A stretch of 64,000 nt of DNA from NCBI GenBank assembly GCA_041392805.1, contig JAWKLJ010000001.1, positions 4,648,501 through 4,712,500 on the forward strand. Reading direction: 5' to 3'. Shown here piece by piece: positions 9,792 to 17,669 of this stretch (position 1 is the stretch's first letter; each line of letters begins with the position of its first letter). Under the pieces are notes generated by a model that saw nothing but the letters and a program-made list of their open reading frames with translations, searched no databases and was not told the DNA's origin. The DNA comes from Saprospiraceae bacterium. GTDB taxonomy: Bacteria; Bacteroidota; Bacteroidia; Chitinophagales; Saprospiraceae. The position numbers were made by a program, and so were the translations under genes.

Positions 9792-12700
9792 ATGTTTAAA
9801 TTAGCATCATGGCTCTTGACACTGATTGGAATATGTGCGCTTAGTGTCAGTTTTGCAAATATTAATCCCAATATTCATAAAAAAGGTGCATCTGCTTCGC
9901 CTTCTCAACAAACGCCCGCCATTGACTTTCGGGAGAATTGCGATAATGCGATTAACCGAATAGATCAGGCGATCAACAATGTCCGTGCGCGCCTACTGAC
10001 GGGCGGGGATGTCTGGTGGGATGGTACCAATGGCCGTTATATTGTCCCCAAAGTTCCGGCGGGTGTCGATGAGGTTTCTTCGATCTTTGCTGGCGCAGTA
10101 TGGCTGGGTGGCAAAGACCCTGGAGGCAACTTCAAGGTGGCAGCCCAAATGTTTGGCCGTAGTACAGGCGACTTCGATTTCTGGCCCGGGCCGCTGACGC
10201 CAGATGGCGAGGACCAAGGTACCACGACCCAAGACCGATGTGCAGAATGGGATCGCTTTTTTGTGGTGACTGGCGAAGAAATTCGACTGCATCTTGCGCA
10301 GTTTAAGGCAGCAGAAGAAGCTGGCATTGCCTATGACCCCGCCTTGATTCCAGCCGGCGTCAAGGGCTGGCCTGGTCGTGGCAACCCGTTTTTCTTCGAT
10401 GTGCACAAATTTGATTTGCCAAATACTTCTCAGGGATTGGCCGGTTTTTGGGATGCCGATTTTGATTTGGATTATGACCCTACCAAGGGCGATTACCCGA
10501 TCATTGAAGTAAGAGGGTGTGACGCGCCACAGTTTCCTGATGAAATGATTTTCTGGATTTATAATGATGCAGGAAATACCCACGCCCAGTCTGATGGTCT
10601 GCCTATCCGAATGGAGGTACAGGTGCAGGCATTTGCTTACCAAACCAATGATGAGGTTAATAATATGACCTTTCAGCGCTATAAATTGATCAATAGGGCT
10701 AAGGAGGATATCGATAGCACCTTTTTTGCCATGTGGGTCGACCCCGATTTGGGTTGTTATGCAGATGATTATATTGGTTGTGATGTGGGCCGAAGTATGG
10801 CCTATGTGTATAATGAAGATGCACTCGATGGTATCAATGGTACCGCATGTGATGCAGGGGTGAATACCTACAGGGATGAAATTCCGCTTTTAGGCGTAGA
10901 TTATTTCCGTGGGCCACAGGATGAAATGGGCAATGAGTTGGGGATGTCTTCTTTTACCTATTTTAACAATGGAGGGGTAACGCCAACACCTCCTCAGGGC
11001 ACCACCGACCCTACAACCGTCACGCAATATTATTTCTATCTTTCTGGTAGATGGCGAGATGGATCCAAATATACCTATGGTGGTACGGGATTTAATAATC
11101 CTGGCGGCCAGGTCATTCCTTATGCTTTTCCGGATGCGCCGAATGATCAGAATGGCTGGTCAATGTGTTCTGAAGGCGTTCCCGTTGGTGATCGACGAAC
11201 CGTGCAGGCTTCCGGGCCCTTTAAACTGGAGCCCGGTGCCGTAAATGAATTGATTATTGGTGTGGTCTGGGTGCCCAACCAAACCTATCCGTGTCCGGAT
11301 ATTTCGGAGTTGCAGGATGCTGATGATATTGCCCAGAACCTCTTTGATGAATGTTTTAAATTGACGCGTGGACCTGATGCCCCTTTTGTCGATTTTATAG
11401 AATTGGATCGGGAAATTATTGCTGTGCTGTCTAATGACACCACTAATATCTTTAATAATCCCTACGAATCTTATGCCGAAACGGTGTTGAGACGCCCCAA
11501 AGAAGTGACAGATTCGCTTTATCGCTTTGAGGGTTACGTGATTTACCAATTATCTGGCCCTAATGTATCTTTATCTCAAAGGGATGATCCAAGTAAAGTT
11601 CGCCTGGTTGAACAAGTAGATATCAAAAATGGCATTAGCCGCATCTTCAACTGGAAAAAACTACGTCCAGGTGATGAGACCCCAACTTCCTTAGACTTTT
11701 TTGTGCCAGAATTACAAGTAGACGGCGCTGATACAGGTTTGCGCCACACCTTCCGAATTACAGAGGATAAGTTTGCTGATGGCGATAGCCGCTTGATCAA
11801 TCACCGTAAATATTATTATGCAGTGGTCGCCTATGCTTATAACGAATATGAAGCGTTTAACCCCAATTCACAAAATGGCCAACGTTTGCCTTATTTAGAG
11901 GGAGACAGAAACATAGGGGAGCAAGGGGCAGGCTTTTATACCGTTATTCCCCGACCTATCGTAGACCGAAAGCTCAAAGCTATTTATGGGGAAGGACCAG
12001 CGGTGACAAGAGTGGATGGCTTGGGTACAGGACCTAAACTGATCGACTTGAATGCGACGACGCGAGCAGGGATGGAAGAGGCCTTCAAGCAGAACCAATA
12101 TTTTGATGGCGATTTAACCTATAATGCTGGAGAAGGACCTATTGATATTCAGATTTTCAATCCTTTGGATATTCAGGATGGGGAATATGAATTGGCATTT
12201 ACTGATATTAACCCAGCGGATGATGTGCTTAGTAAGGGTGCTCGATGGGTGCTTCGAAGTCTAAGCAACCCCTCTGAAGCAGGAGTGCTGGCGGCTCGTA
12301 CAATTGAGGAGTTGAATGAACAGGTAGTTGCTAAATATGGCTTTTCCGTCACCATTGGACAAGTCCAGGAGCCTGGAACGGTCGGATTTAAATTTTCGGG
12401 GAATGGTGTTATTGGCTATGAAGAGGAATACCTGGAAGAAAAAGCCATCCGCTGGATTTCTGGGGTCGTAGATGATACCGACCTTGGTGTTATACCTGCC
12501 CTTGACCAAACCGTATATGACTTTATGGCGACGGGTACAGCGCAAATAGATGAGGCCCTTGACCCTGCACAGGATTTTAAACGCACCCAGTATTTCTTGC
12601 CTTATTTCTTGGCGGATTGGCGGGCAAAAGAAAACAATGTACCTTATATCACTCCAGCCTGGTCAACAAATAACGGCAGTAATGCCTTGATCGTTGATCG

Positions 12701-13865
12701 TGCCAAAGAAGACAAAGGCTTGAAGCGATTAAATAATGTAGATATTGTGTTTACACCTGATAAGGATTTGTGGAGTAGATGTGTAGTAGTGGAAACCGCG
12801 AGTGAATGGTATCGCAACAATGGCCTTATTCCGGAAGGCAACCGAAGAAGCTTTGACTTGCGCGCCGCTCCTTCGGTCGGTAAAAATGCTGACCCAGCCA
12901 CAGGACGCCCCATGCCGGATGGCGATGGAGAAGGGATGGGATGGTTCCCCGGTTATGCCGTCGATGTGGAAACCGGGCAAAGGTTGAATATTTTCTTTGG
13001 GGAAAATTCATCGTATAATGGTACATTTTTGCCTGACCTCAACAATGGTGCGGATATGATGTATAATCCATCAGATGTACTGTTCCGCTCACCCACAGAT
13101 ATTACGGAATATTTTGAATTATACAATTATGTTACAGGAGGGCAGCATTTTATTTACGTGACCGAAGCACCTTATGATGGTTGCGAATTCATTCGCTCTC
13201 GTTTAAGACCAAGTGGTAGTTTATTGCTGAAAAACCGAGCAATGGAACAAATTACTTGGGCAGGTGTCGTCACCGCCGCTCCTGGCACCCAAATGCTTTC
13301 TTATGACGAAGGTTTAATTCCATCTAAAGCAGTGGTGAAATTGAGGGTAAATAACCCATTCCAGGTGGAAAAAGATTATTATCCCACAGATGATGTTGCC
13401 GTTATACAAACAGGAACCGGTGAGAATAATTTCCACCCTATGTATCGATTCAAAATAGAAAATAAACAGGCAGAAGCATTGGCCGGGAATGAGATACCGG
13501 AGCAATTGAAGCCAGTGAATGTGGTGCCAAATCCCTACTATGGTTTTTCAGATTATGAGAATTCAGCGATTGAAAATATCATCAAGATTACCAATCTTCC
13601 TGCCAAGTGTGTCATTACCATATACTCGCTTGATGGTCGATTTATCCGCCAGTACAATCGAGATGAACAGGAAGCAGACCCAACGGGCTACGGTACAGAA
13701 CGACAGCAAATATTACCTGATCTAGAATGGGATTTGAAGAATGCCAAAGGTATCCCTGTCGCCAGTGGGGTCTACTTGATACATGTAGCCGCCGAAGGCA
13801 TCGGACAACGAACCCTGAAATGGTTTGGGATTAATCGCAAGTTCGATCCTGCAGCATTCCAGTAA
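9792..13865 (+). CDS. Large exported protein with T9SS type A-like C-terminal domain
   Basis: 1357 residues with a signal peptide (about 1-23, ending SVSFA). The N-terminal third has GGDVWWDGTNGRYIVPKV and an aspartate-rich, EF-hand-like loop (WDADFDLDYDPTKGDYP) that could bind calcium. The middle is unrecognised. The last ~90 residues (VVPNPYYGFSDYEN, CVITIYSLDGRFIRQY, PVASGVYLIHVAAEG, QRTLKWFGI) resemble a FlgD-like / Por-secretion type A sorting domain with an extra ~10-residue tail. Secretion through the type IX system is therefore likely, function unknown. It sits 14 bases after the TonB-dependent receptor and before a PorV/PorQ-family gene, so the three products probably work together at the cell surface. 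Confidence 0.8.
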   Translation: MFKLASWLLTLIGICALSVSFANINPNIHKKGASASPSQQTPAIDFRENCDNAINRIDQAINNVRARLLTGGDVWWDGTNGRYIVPKVPAGVDEVSSIFAGAVWLGGKDPGGNFKVAAQMFGRSTGDFDFWPGPLTPDGEDQGTTTQDRCAEWDRFFVVTGEEIRLHLAQFKAAEEAGIAYDPALIPAGVKGWPGRGNPFFFDVHKFDLPNTSQGLAGFWDADFDLDYDPTKGDYPIIEVRGCDAPQFPDEMIFWIYNDAGNTHAQSDGLPIRMEVQVQAFAYQTNDEVNNMTFQRYKLINRAKEDIDSTFFAMWVDPDLGCYADDYIGCDVGRSMAYVYNEDALDGINGTACDAGVNTYRDEIPLLGVDYFRGPQDEMGNELGMSSFTYFNNGGVTPTPPQGTTDPTTVTQYYFYLSGRWRDGSKYTYGGTGFNNPGGQVIPYAFPDAPNDQNGWSMCSEGVPVGDRRTVQASGPFKLEPGAVNELIIGVVWVPNQTYPCPDISELQDADDIAQNLFDECFKLTRGPDAPFVDFIELDREIIAVLSNDTTNIFNNPYESYAETVLRRPKEVTDSLYRFEGYVIYQLSGPNVSLSQRDDPSKVRLVEQVDIKNGISRIFNWKKLRPGDETPTSLDFFVPELQVDGADTGLRHTFRITEDKFADGDSRLINHRKYYYAVVAYAYNEYEAFNPNSQNGQRLPYLEGDRNIGEQGAGFYTVIPRPIVDRKLKAIYGEGPAVTRVDGLGTGPKLIDLNATTRAGMEEAFKQNQYFDGDLTYNAGEGPIDIQIFNPLDIQDGEYELAFTDINPADDVLSKGARWVLRSLSNPSEAGVLAARTIEELNEQVVAKYGFSVTIGQVQEPGTVGFKFSGNGVIGYEEEYLEEKAIRWISGVVDDTDLGVIPALDQTVYDFMATGTAQIDEALDPAQDFKRTQYFLPYFLADWRAKENNVPYITPAWSTNNGSNALIVDRAKEDKGLKRLNNVDIVFTPDKDLWSRCVVVETASEWYRNNGLIPEGNRRSFDLRAAPSVGKNADPATGRPMPDGDGEGMGWFPGYAVDVETGQRLNIFFGENSSYNGTFLPDLNNGADMMYNPSDVLFRSPTDITEYFELYNYVTGGQHFIYVTEAPYDGCEFIRSRLRPSGSLLLKNRAMEQITWAGVVTAAPGTQMLSYDEGLIPSKAVVKLRVNNPFQVEKDYYPTDDVAVIQTGTGENNFHPMYRFKIENKQAEALAGNEIPEQLKPVNVVPNPYYGFSDYENSAIENIIKITNLPAKCVITIYSLDGRFIRQYNRDEQEADPTGYGTERQQILPDLEWDLKNAKGIPVASGVYLIHVAAEGIGQRTLKWFGINRKFDPAAFQ

Positions 13866-13871
13866 GGTAAA

Positions 13872-13979
13872 TGTGGAAGTCGAAAGTCGGAAGTGGGAAG
13901 TGGGAAGTCGGAAATAGGAAGTGGGAAGCTGTGTTCTTTTCCAACTTCCGACTTCGCACTTCGCACTTCCCACTTCGAA
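13872..13979. repeat. GGAAGTGGGAAG-type inverted repeat inside the operon
   Basis: The left half repeats GAAGTCGGAAGTGGGAAG variants, and the right half is a run of CTTCCGACTTCGCACTTC variants, its approximate reverse complement, around an ~18-nt loop. The RNA would fold into a long hairpin between the second and third genes of the operon. The same GGAAGTCGGAA words occur in the elements at 30438, 38022, 44545 and 54722. Confidence 0.75.
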
Positions 13980-14021
13980 AATGCTCAAAACTTTTAGTCA
14001 AAACGTTCAACTCAATTGTAT

Positions 14022-15080
14022 ATGAATAAATATTTTTACCCCATTTTCTTGATTGCCGTGCTTATCAGCGGAACAGCAATCGATATCCAGGCTGGTAATC
14101 CAGACCGCCAGGGCGAAGCAGGCGCTTACGAACTCTTAATGGTGCCCTATGCCCGTACGGCTGGTTTGCACCTCATGAATACAGCCTGCATTAGTGGTGT
14201 AGAGTCTATTCGACTCAATGTAGCTGGCTTATCTCGGATCAATAAGACCGAAATTGCCTTGGGTAGCACGCAGTATCTCAAAGGTACGGGTATTACCCTC
14301 AGTGCCTTAGGCCTCGCCCAAAAAGCCGGTAAAAATGGCGCTTTCGGCTTTAGTTTGATGGCTATTAATTTTGGCGATATCCCCGTTACGACGACTTTGC
14401 AGCCCGAAGGTACAGGTAGTACTTTTTCGCCCTCCTTTTTCAATCTTGGCTTGTCCTATTCCCATATTTTTGAGAATAAAATATCAGTAGGGGTAACGGT
14501 ACGCGTTATTTCGGAGTCGCTGGCAGATGTAACGGCCACTGCAATTGCCTTGGATGCTGGCGTACAATATGTGACGGGGCCAAAGGATAATTTTAAATTT
14601 GGAATCTCCTTGCGTAATGTAGGTTCTAGAATGTCATTTGGAGGAGAAGGTTTAAGCCAGCAATTGAAGACGGCTTCCTTTGACCAAGAATTCCCTATCT
14701 CTTTTGATAACAGGGCAGCTGATTTTGAATTGCCTTCGGTCTTGAATATCGGCTTATCCTACGATTTATACGCAGGAGAAAAAAATAGATTGACCATTTT
14801 GGGTAATTTTACGGCCAATTCCTTTTCTGAAGATCAGCTGGGGGCAGGGTTCGAGTATTCCCTGGATGACCTGTTTATGCTCAGAGGGGCCTATAAATAT
14901 GATTTTGGCAGCGGAGATCCTATCACCGAACCAATTTACACCGGCTTGAGTGCAGGGGCCTCGGTAGGCATTCCTTTCAGCAAGGAAAATAAAAACACCC
15001 GAATGAGCATTGATTATGCTTACCGACAAACCAAAATATGGGATGGAACACATAATATCGGTGTCAGAATCAATATCTAA
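14022..15080 (+). CDS. PorV/PorQ family outer-membrane protein
   Basis: 352 residues from the ATG at 14022; an upstream in-frame TTG at 14016 would add only two residues and is unlikely. Signal peptide about 1-25 (ends IDIQAG). The mature N-terminus has the family pattern of a glycine-rich, FadL-like barrel: MNTACISGVESIRLNVAG followed by alternating beta-strands (FGFSLMAINFGDIPV, SPSFFNLGLSYSHIF, ISVGVTVRVISESL, FKFGISLRNVGSRMSFGGEG). It ends in a final strand NIGVRINI. PorV family members are shuttle/attachment proteins for type IX cargo. As the third gene after a large exported protein with a sorting-like domain, a dedicated partner role is plausible but inferred. Confidence 0.85.
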   Translation: MNKYFYPIFLIAVLISGTAIDIQAGNPDRQGEAGAYELLMVPYARTAGLHLMNTACISGVESIRLNVAGLSRINKTEIALGSTQYLKGTGITLSALGLAQKAGKNGAFGFSLMAINFGDIPVTTTLQPEGTGSTFSPSFFNLGLSYSHIFENKISVGVTVRVISESLADVTATAIALDAGVQYVTGPKDNFKFGISLRNVGSRMSFGGEGLSQQLKTASFDQEFPISFDNRAADFELPSVLNIGLSYDLYAGEKNRLTILGNFTANSFSEDQLGAGFEYSLDDLFMLRGAYKYDFGSGDPITEPIYTGLSAGASVGIPFSKENKNTRMSIDYAYRQTKIWDGTHNIGVRINI

Positions 15081-15124
15081 GCATTTGATTGTCTTTATTT
15101 TGTGAGAAACCCTTTATAGTTGAG

Positions 15125-15155
15125 TTGACTTTTTGAAGATATGTTCTTATCTTTG
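15125..15155 (+). promoter_or_regulatory. Candidate Bacteroidota promoter (TTG - 20 bp - TATCTTTG)
   Basis: TTG at 15125-15127 and TATCTTTG at 15148-15155 are separated by 20 bp, matching the -33/-7 spacing of Bacteroidota sigma-ABfr promoters. The predicted start near 15162 falls just before the hairpin at 15167, so the transcript would begin with that hairpin. It may drive greA (start 15401) or a short terminated RNA. Confidence 0.6.
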
Positions 15156-15166
15156 CCTTCTCAAGA

Positions 15167-15215
15167 GACAGGAACGTTTTCGCCTGGAATGGTGAAAACG
15201 TTCCTGTCTTTTATT
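15167..15215 (+). terminator. Strong hairpin with T-tract
   Basis: GACAGGAACGTTTTC (15167-15181) pairs perfectly with GAAAACGTTCCTGTC (15194-15208), followed by TTTTATT. It lies about 90 bases after the PorV-family gene and would end that operon. It also lies immediately downstream of a good promoter, see findings. Confidence 0.8.
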
Positions 15216-15400
15216 AGGCTTATAAGTTAGGATGAGCGGTTAAACTTTCCAAAAGACTTGCTTGTTTAACTTATCACCGTAGAGGGGTAGTAATGCGCCG
15301 ATTTTTTCCCGTTTAAAAAACAGATTTGTCTATTTTTTCGAATATAGCCATTCGAAGGGTAGGGAATTTTCGGTAATTGTAGAACAGTAAATTAATAATT

Positions 15401-15874
15401 ATGTCAGGTACTCAATGGTTGACACAAGAAGGTTATGATAGACTCATGGCTGAACTTGACGAATTAAAATCAACCGGTAGGGATGAAGCGGCTAAGGCTA
15501 TTGCTGAAGCAAGAGAAAAGGGCGATCTTTCTGAAAATGCAGAATACGATGCGGCCAAAGATGCCCAAGGGCTATTAGAGTTAAAAATAAATAGCTTGGA
15601 AAAAGCATTGGCCAACTCGCGTATTATCGATGCTAGCCAGCTAGATACCTCTAAAGTTACCGTACTGTGTAAGGTGACGATCAAAAGCGTTAAAACAGGT
15701 AAACTGGTAACCTATATGTTGGTTTCTGAGTCAGAAGCTGATTTGAAGGCCAAGAAAATTTCCGTCAACTCACCAGTAGGCCAGGGATTATTGGGTAAAG
15801 CAGTAGGAGATATTGCGAAAGTCTCAACACCAGGAGGATTTATGGATTTTGAAATCATGGAAATTTCAATTTAA
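15401..15874 (+). CDS. greA: Transcription elongation factor GreA
   Basis: 157 residues, the normal family length. It rescues backtracked RNA polymerase by stimulating cleavage of the nascent RNA 3' end. The N-terminal coiled coil (about 8-75) carries the tip motif GDLSENAEYDAAK at residues 41-53 with the acidic residues that reach into the polymerase secondary channel. The C-terminal FKBP-like domain contains VNSPVGQGLLGKAVGD followed by FEIMEI. The next gene, a HIT protein, begins 2 bases after the stop, so the two are almost surely cotranscribed. Confidence 0.97.
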   Translation: MSGTQWLTQEGYDRLMAELDELKSTGRDEAAKAIAEAREKGDLSENAEYDAAKDAQGLLELKINSLEKALANSRIIDASQLDTSKVTVLCKVTIKSVKTGKLVTYMLVSESEADLKAKKISVNSPVGQGLLGKAVGDIAKVSTPGGFMDFEIMEISI

Positions 15875-15876
15875 TC

Positions 15877-16272
15877 ATGGCTACTATTTTTTCTAAAATT
15901 GTCACAGGTGAAATCCCTTGTTATAAAATTGCAGAATCAGCAGACTATTTGGCCTTTCTCGATATTAACCCTATCGTGAAAGGTCATACGCTTGTTATTC
16001 CCAAAATGGGAGTAGATTACATTTTTGACCTCGAAGATGAGCTATTAGGCGGGCTGATGATCTTTGCTAAAAAAGTAGCCAAGGCGGTGGATCTAGCCAT
16101 TCCTTCCAAGCGCATTGGCATCATGGTGGTCGGTACGGAAGTCCCCCATGCCCATATTCATCTCGTCCCTTTTCAACATGAAACGGATATTAATATTGCA
16201 AAGCCCAAAATGGCCTTGCCACCCGAAGAAATGGCTGAAATAGCCGCTAAAATCAGGGCTTTTATCAATTAA
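15877..16272 (+). CDS. HIT family nucleotide-binding protein (HinT-like)
   Basis: 131 residues. Contains the histidine triad HAHIHLVPF near residues 89-97, preceded by the conserved N-terminal FSKIVTGEIPCYKI and the strand DINPIVKGHTLVIPK. HinT-type members hydrolyse phosphoramidate or acyl-adenylate bonds of AMP derivatives; the exact substrate cannot be read from the sequence. It follows greA by 2 bases, an arrangement I believe is common in this phylum, and is followed by a clear terminator. Confidence 0.94.
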   Translation: MATIFSKIVTGEIPCYKIAESADYLAFLDINPIVKGHTLVIPKMGVDYIFDLEDELLGGLMIFAKKVAKAVDLAIPSKRIGIMVVGTEVPHAHIHLVPFQHETDINIAKPKMALPPEEMAEIAAKIRAFIN

Positions 16273-16349
16273 TTGTCCTATTTGATTGATCTGATCGGCA
16301 GCCTTTTCTTACGCCTTAATTTGGTGTTTAGTGGAGAGGCCATTGTTGG

Positions 16350-16376
16350 AAAAGCGTCTAATTGACGCTTTTTTTT
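16350..16376 (+). terminator. Rho-independent terminator of greA-HIT operon
   Basis: AAAAGCGTC, loop TAATT, GACGCTTTT then four more T. It lies 77 bases after the HIT gene. The remaining sequence up to 16636 holds nothing else I can identify. Confidence 0.9.
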
Positions 16377-16636
16377 GTGCTAAATCCCCCATTCTCCCCT
16401 CCTTTGTAAAACAGCTTACACTTATTTGTGAGGCCCTTGCACAATTTTCTTGCTAATTATGGCATTATTATTGTACACTAAAAGTATATCTATCGCATTT
16501 CCTCGACCTTTTGTGACACCTTAATCGACATTACGTCAAAAAAACAAATCATTAATTAACTGTCCTCTTTTCCAAGGGATGGGCTATGCCTTACCCCCCT
16601 TTGATACTATTGATACCCTGTGAAAAAGGACATAAA

Positions 16637-17530
16637 ATGGACGACATTATGCGACGACGAGTTATTCCTATGATGGTAGCAGTTTTAGCTTTTACTTTTA
16701 GTGTTCAAGCGCAAAAATCCGCCGAAATTGGCGTTGTGATTGGTGCTTCCTCTTATTTTGGAGACTTGACACCCCATGGGGTTCAAAACAACACCAGCCA
16801 ATACCTCCCTGCTTTTAGCTTTTTTTATCGGCAAAACATGAATCAAACCTATGGATTTCGTGTCAATCTCGGTTATGGCAACATTTCGGGGGATGATGCG
16901 CTTTCTGATCAGGCCTATCGGAATGAACGAAATTTCAGTTTTAAGTCCAGTATCCTCGAGCTTGGATTGATCGGAGAAGTGAATCTGCTAGGGTTTAGCC
17001 CCGGCGGTAATGGCTCCGCTTTTTCTCCTTATCTGTTTGGCGGTATCGCCTTGTTTCATTTCAATCCCCATACAGAATACCAGGGACAAACCGTCAATCT
17101 ACAGCCCCTTGGAACGGAAGGGCAAGGCATAGAGGGCTTTCCTGATCCGTATAAACTGACCCAAATCTCCATTCCTTTTGGCGGAGGTATCAAATTGGCG
17201 ATTAATGACCAGATCAATATTGGCCTGGAACTCGGGTTTCGCAAGACCTTCACCGATTACCTGGATGATGTGAGTGGTAAATATGTGAGTTATCCCGTGT
17301 TGAGGGCAAGTAATGGTGAATTAGCAGCTGCCCTGGGGAATAGGACCGGGGAGTTTCTGGGCACAGAGCCTGTAGAGCTTGCAGAGGGAGCCCTACGTGG
17401 CAACCCGAAGAAAGATGATTGGTACCTCATGGGCGGTTTTACGCTTTCCTATACCATCTTTAGTGATAGGGGTGCCTTTCATAAATCAGGCCGTAGGGGA
17501 AACAAGCGATTCGGTTGCCCTACGTTTTAA
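16637..17530 (+). CDS. DUF6089-like outer-membrane beta-barrel protein
   Basis: An in-frame ATG exists at 16586, but I prefer 16637 (298 codons incl. stop) because AAAGGA stands six bases before it; 16649 (MRRRVIPMM...) would give the cleanest signal peptide, cleaved after SVQAQ. The mature protein is a small barrel: EIGVVIGASSYFGDLTP, FSFFYRQNMNQTYGFRV, LELGLIGEVNLLGF, SPYLFGGIALFHFNP, IPFGGGIKLAINDQINIGL, LGFRKTFTDYLDDVSG. The C-terminal RRGNKRFGCPTF is typical of the DUF6089 family. Function unknown; presumed structural or assembly role in the outer membrane. Confidence 0.85.
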   Translation: MDDIMRRRVIPMMVAVLAFTFSVQAQKSAEIGVVIGASSYFGDLTPHGVQNNTSQYLPAFSFFYRQNMNQTYGFRVNLGYGNISGDDALSDQAYRNERNFSFKSSILELGLIGEVNLLGFSPGGNGSAFSPYLFGGIALFHFNPHTEYQGQTVNLQPLGTEGQGIEGFPDPYKLTQISIPFGGGIKLAINDQINIGLELGFRKTFTDYLDDVSGKYVSYPVLRASNGELAAALGNRTGEFLGTEPVELAEGALRGNPKKDDWYLMGGFTLSYTIFSDRGAFHKSGRRGNKRFGCPTF

Positions 17531-17639
17531 TTCAACTTTTTTTAATGAAAAATAACATTTCCCTTTTTCTAGGGATAAATAGATAAGCGCTTGTTCAAAA
17601 TTGAATAAGCGTGGCGTTTAAAAAGGGATAGATATGAGG

Positions 17640-17668
17640 GCCTTTGGCGCTTTGCCAAAGGCTTTCTT
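17640..17668. terminator. Terminator shared by convergent genes
   Basis: GCCTTTGGC, loop GCTTT, GCCAAAGGC, then TTTCTTGTT. It lies 110 bases after the DUF6089-like gene and abuts the stop of the convergent S41 peptidase gene. Confidence 0.8.
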
Positions 17669-17669
17669 G

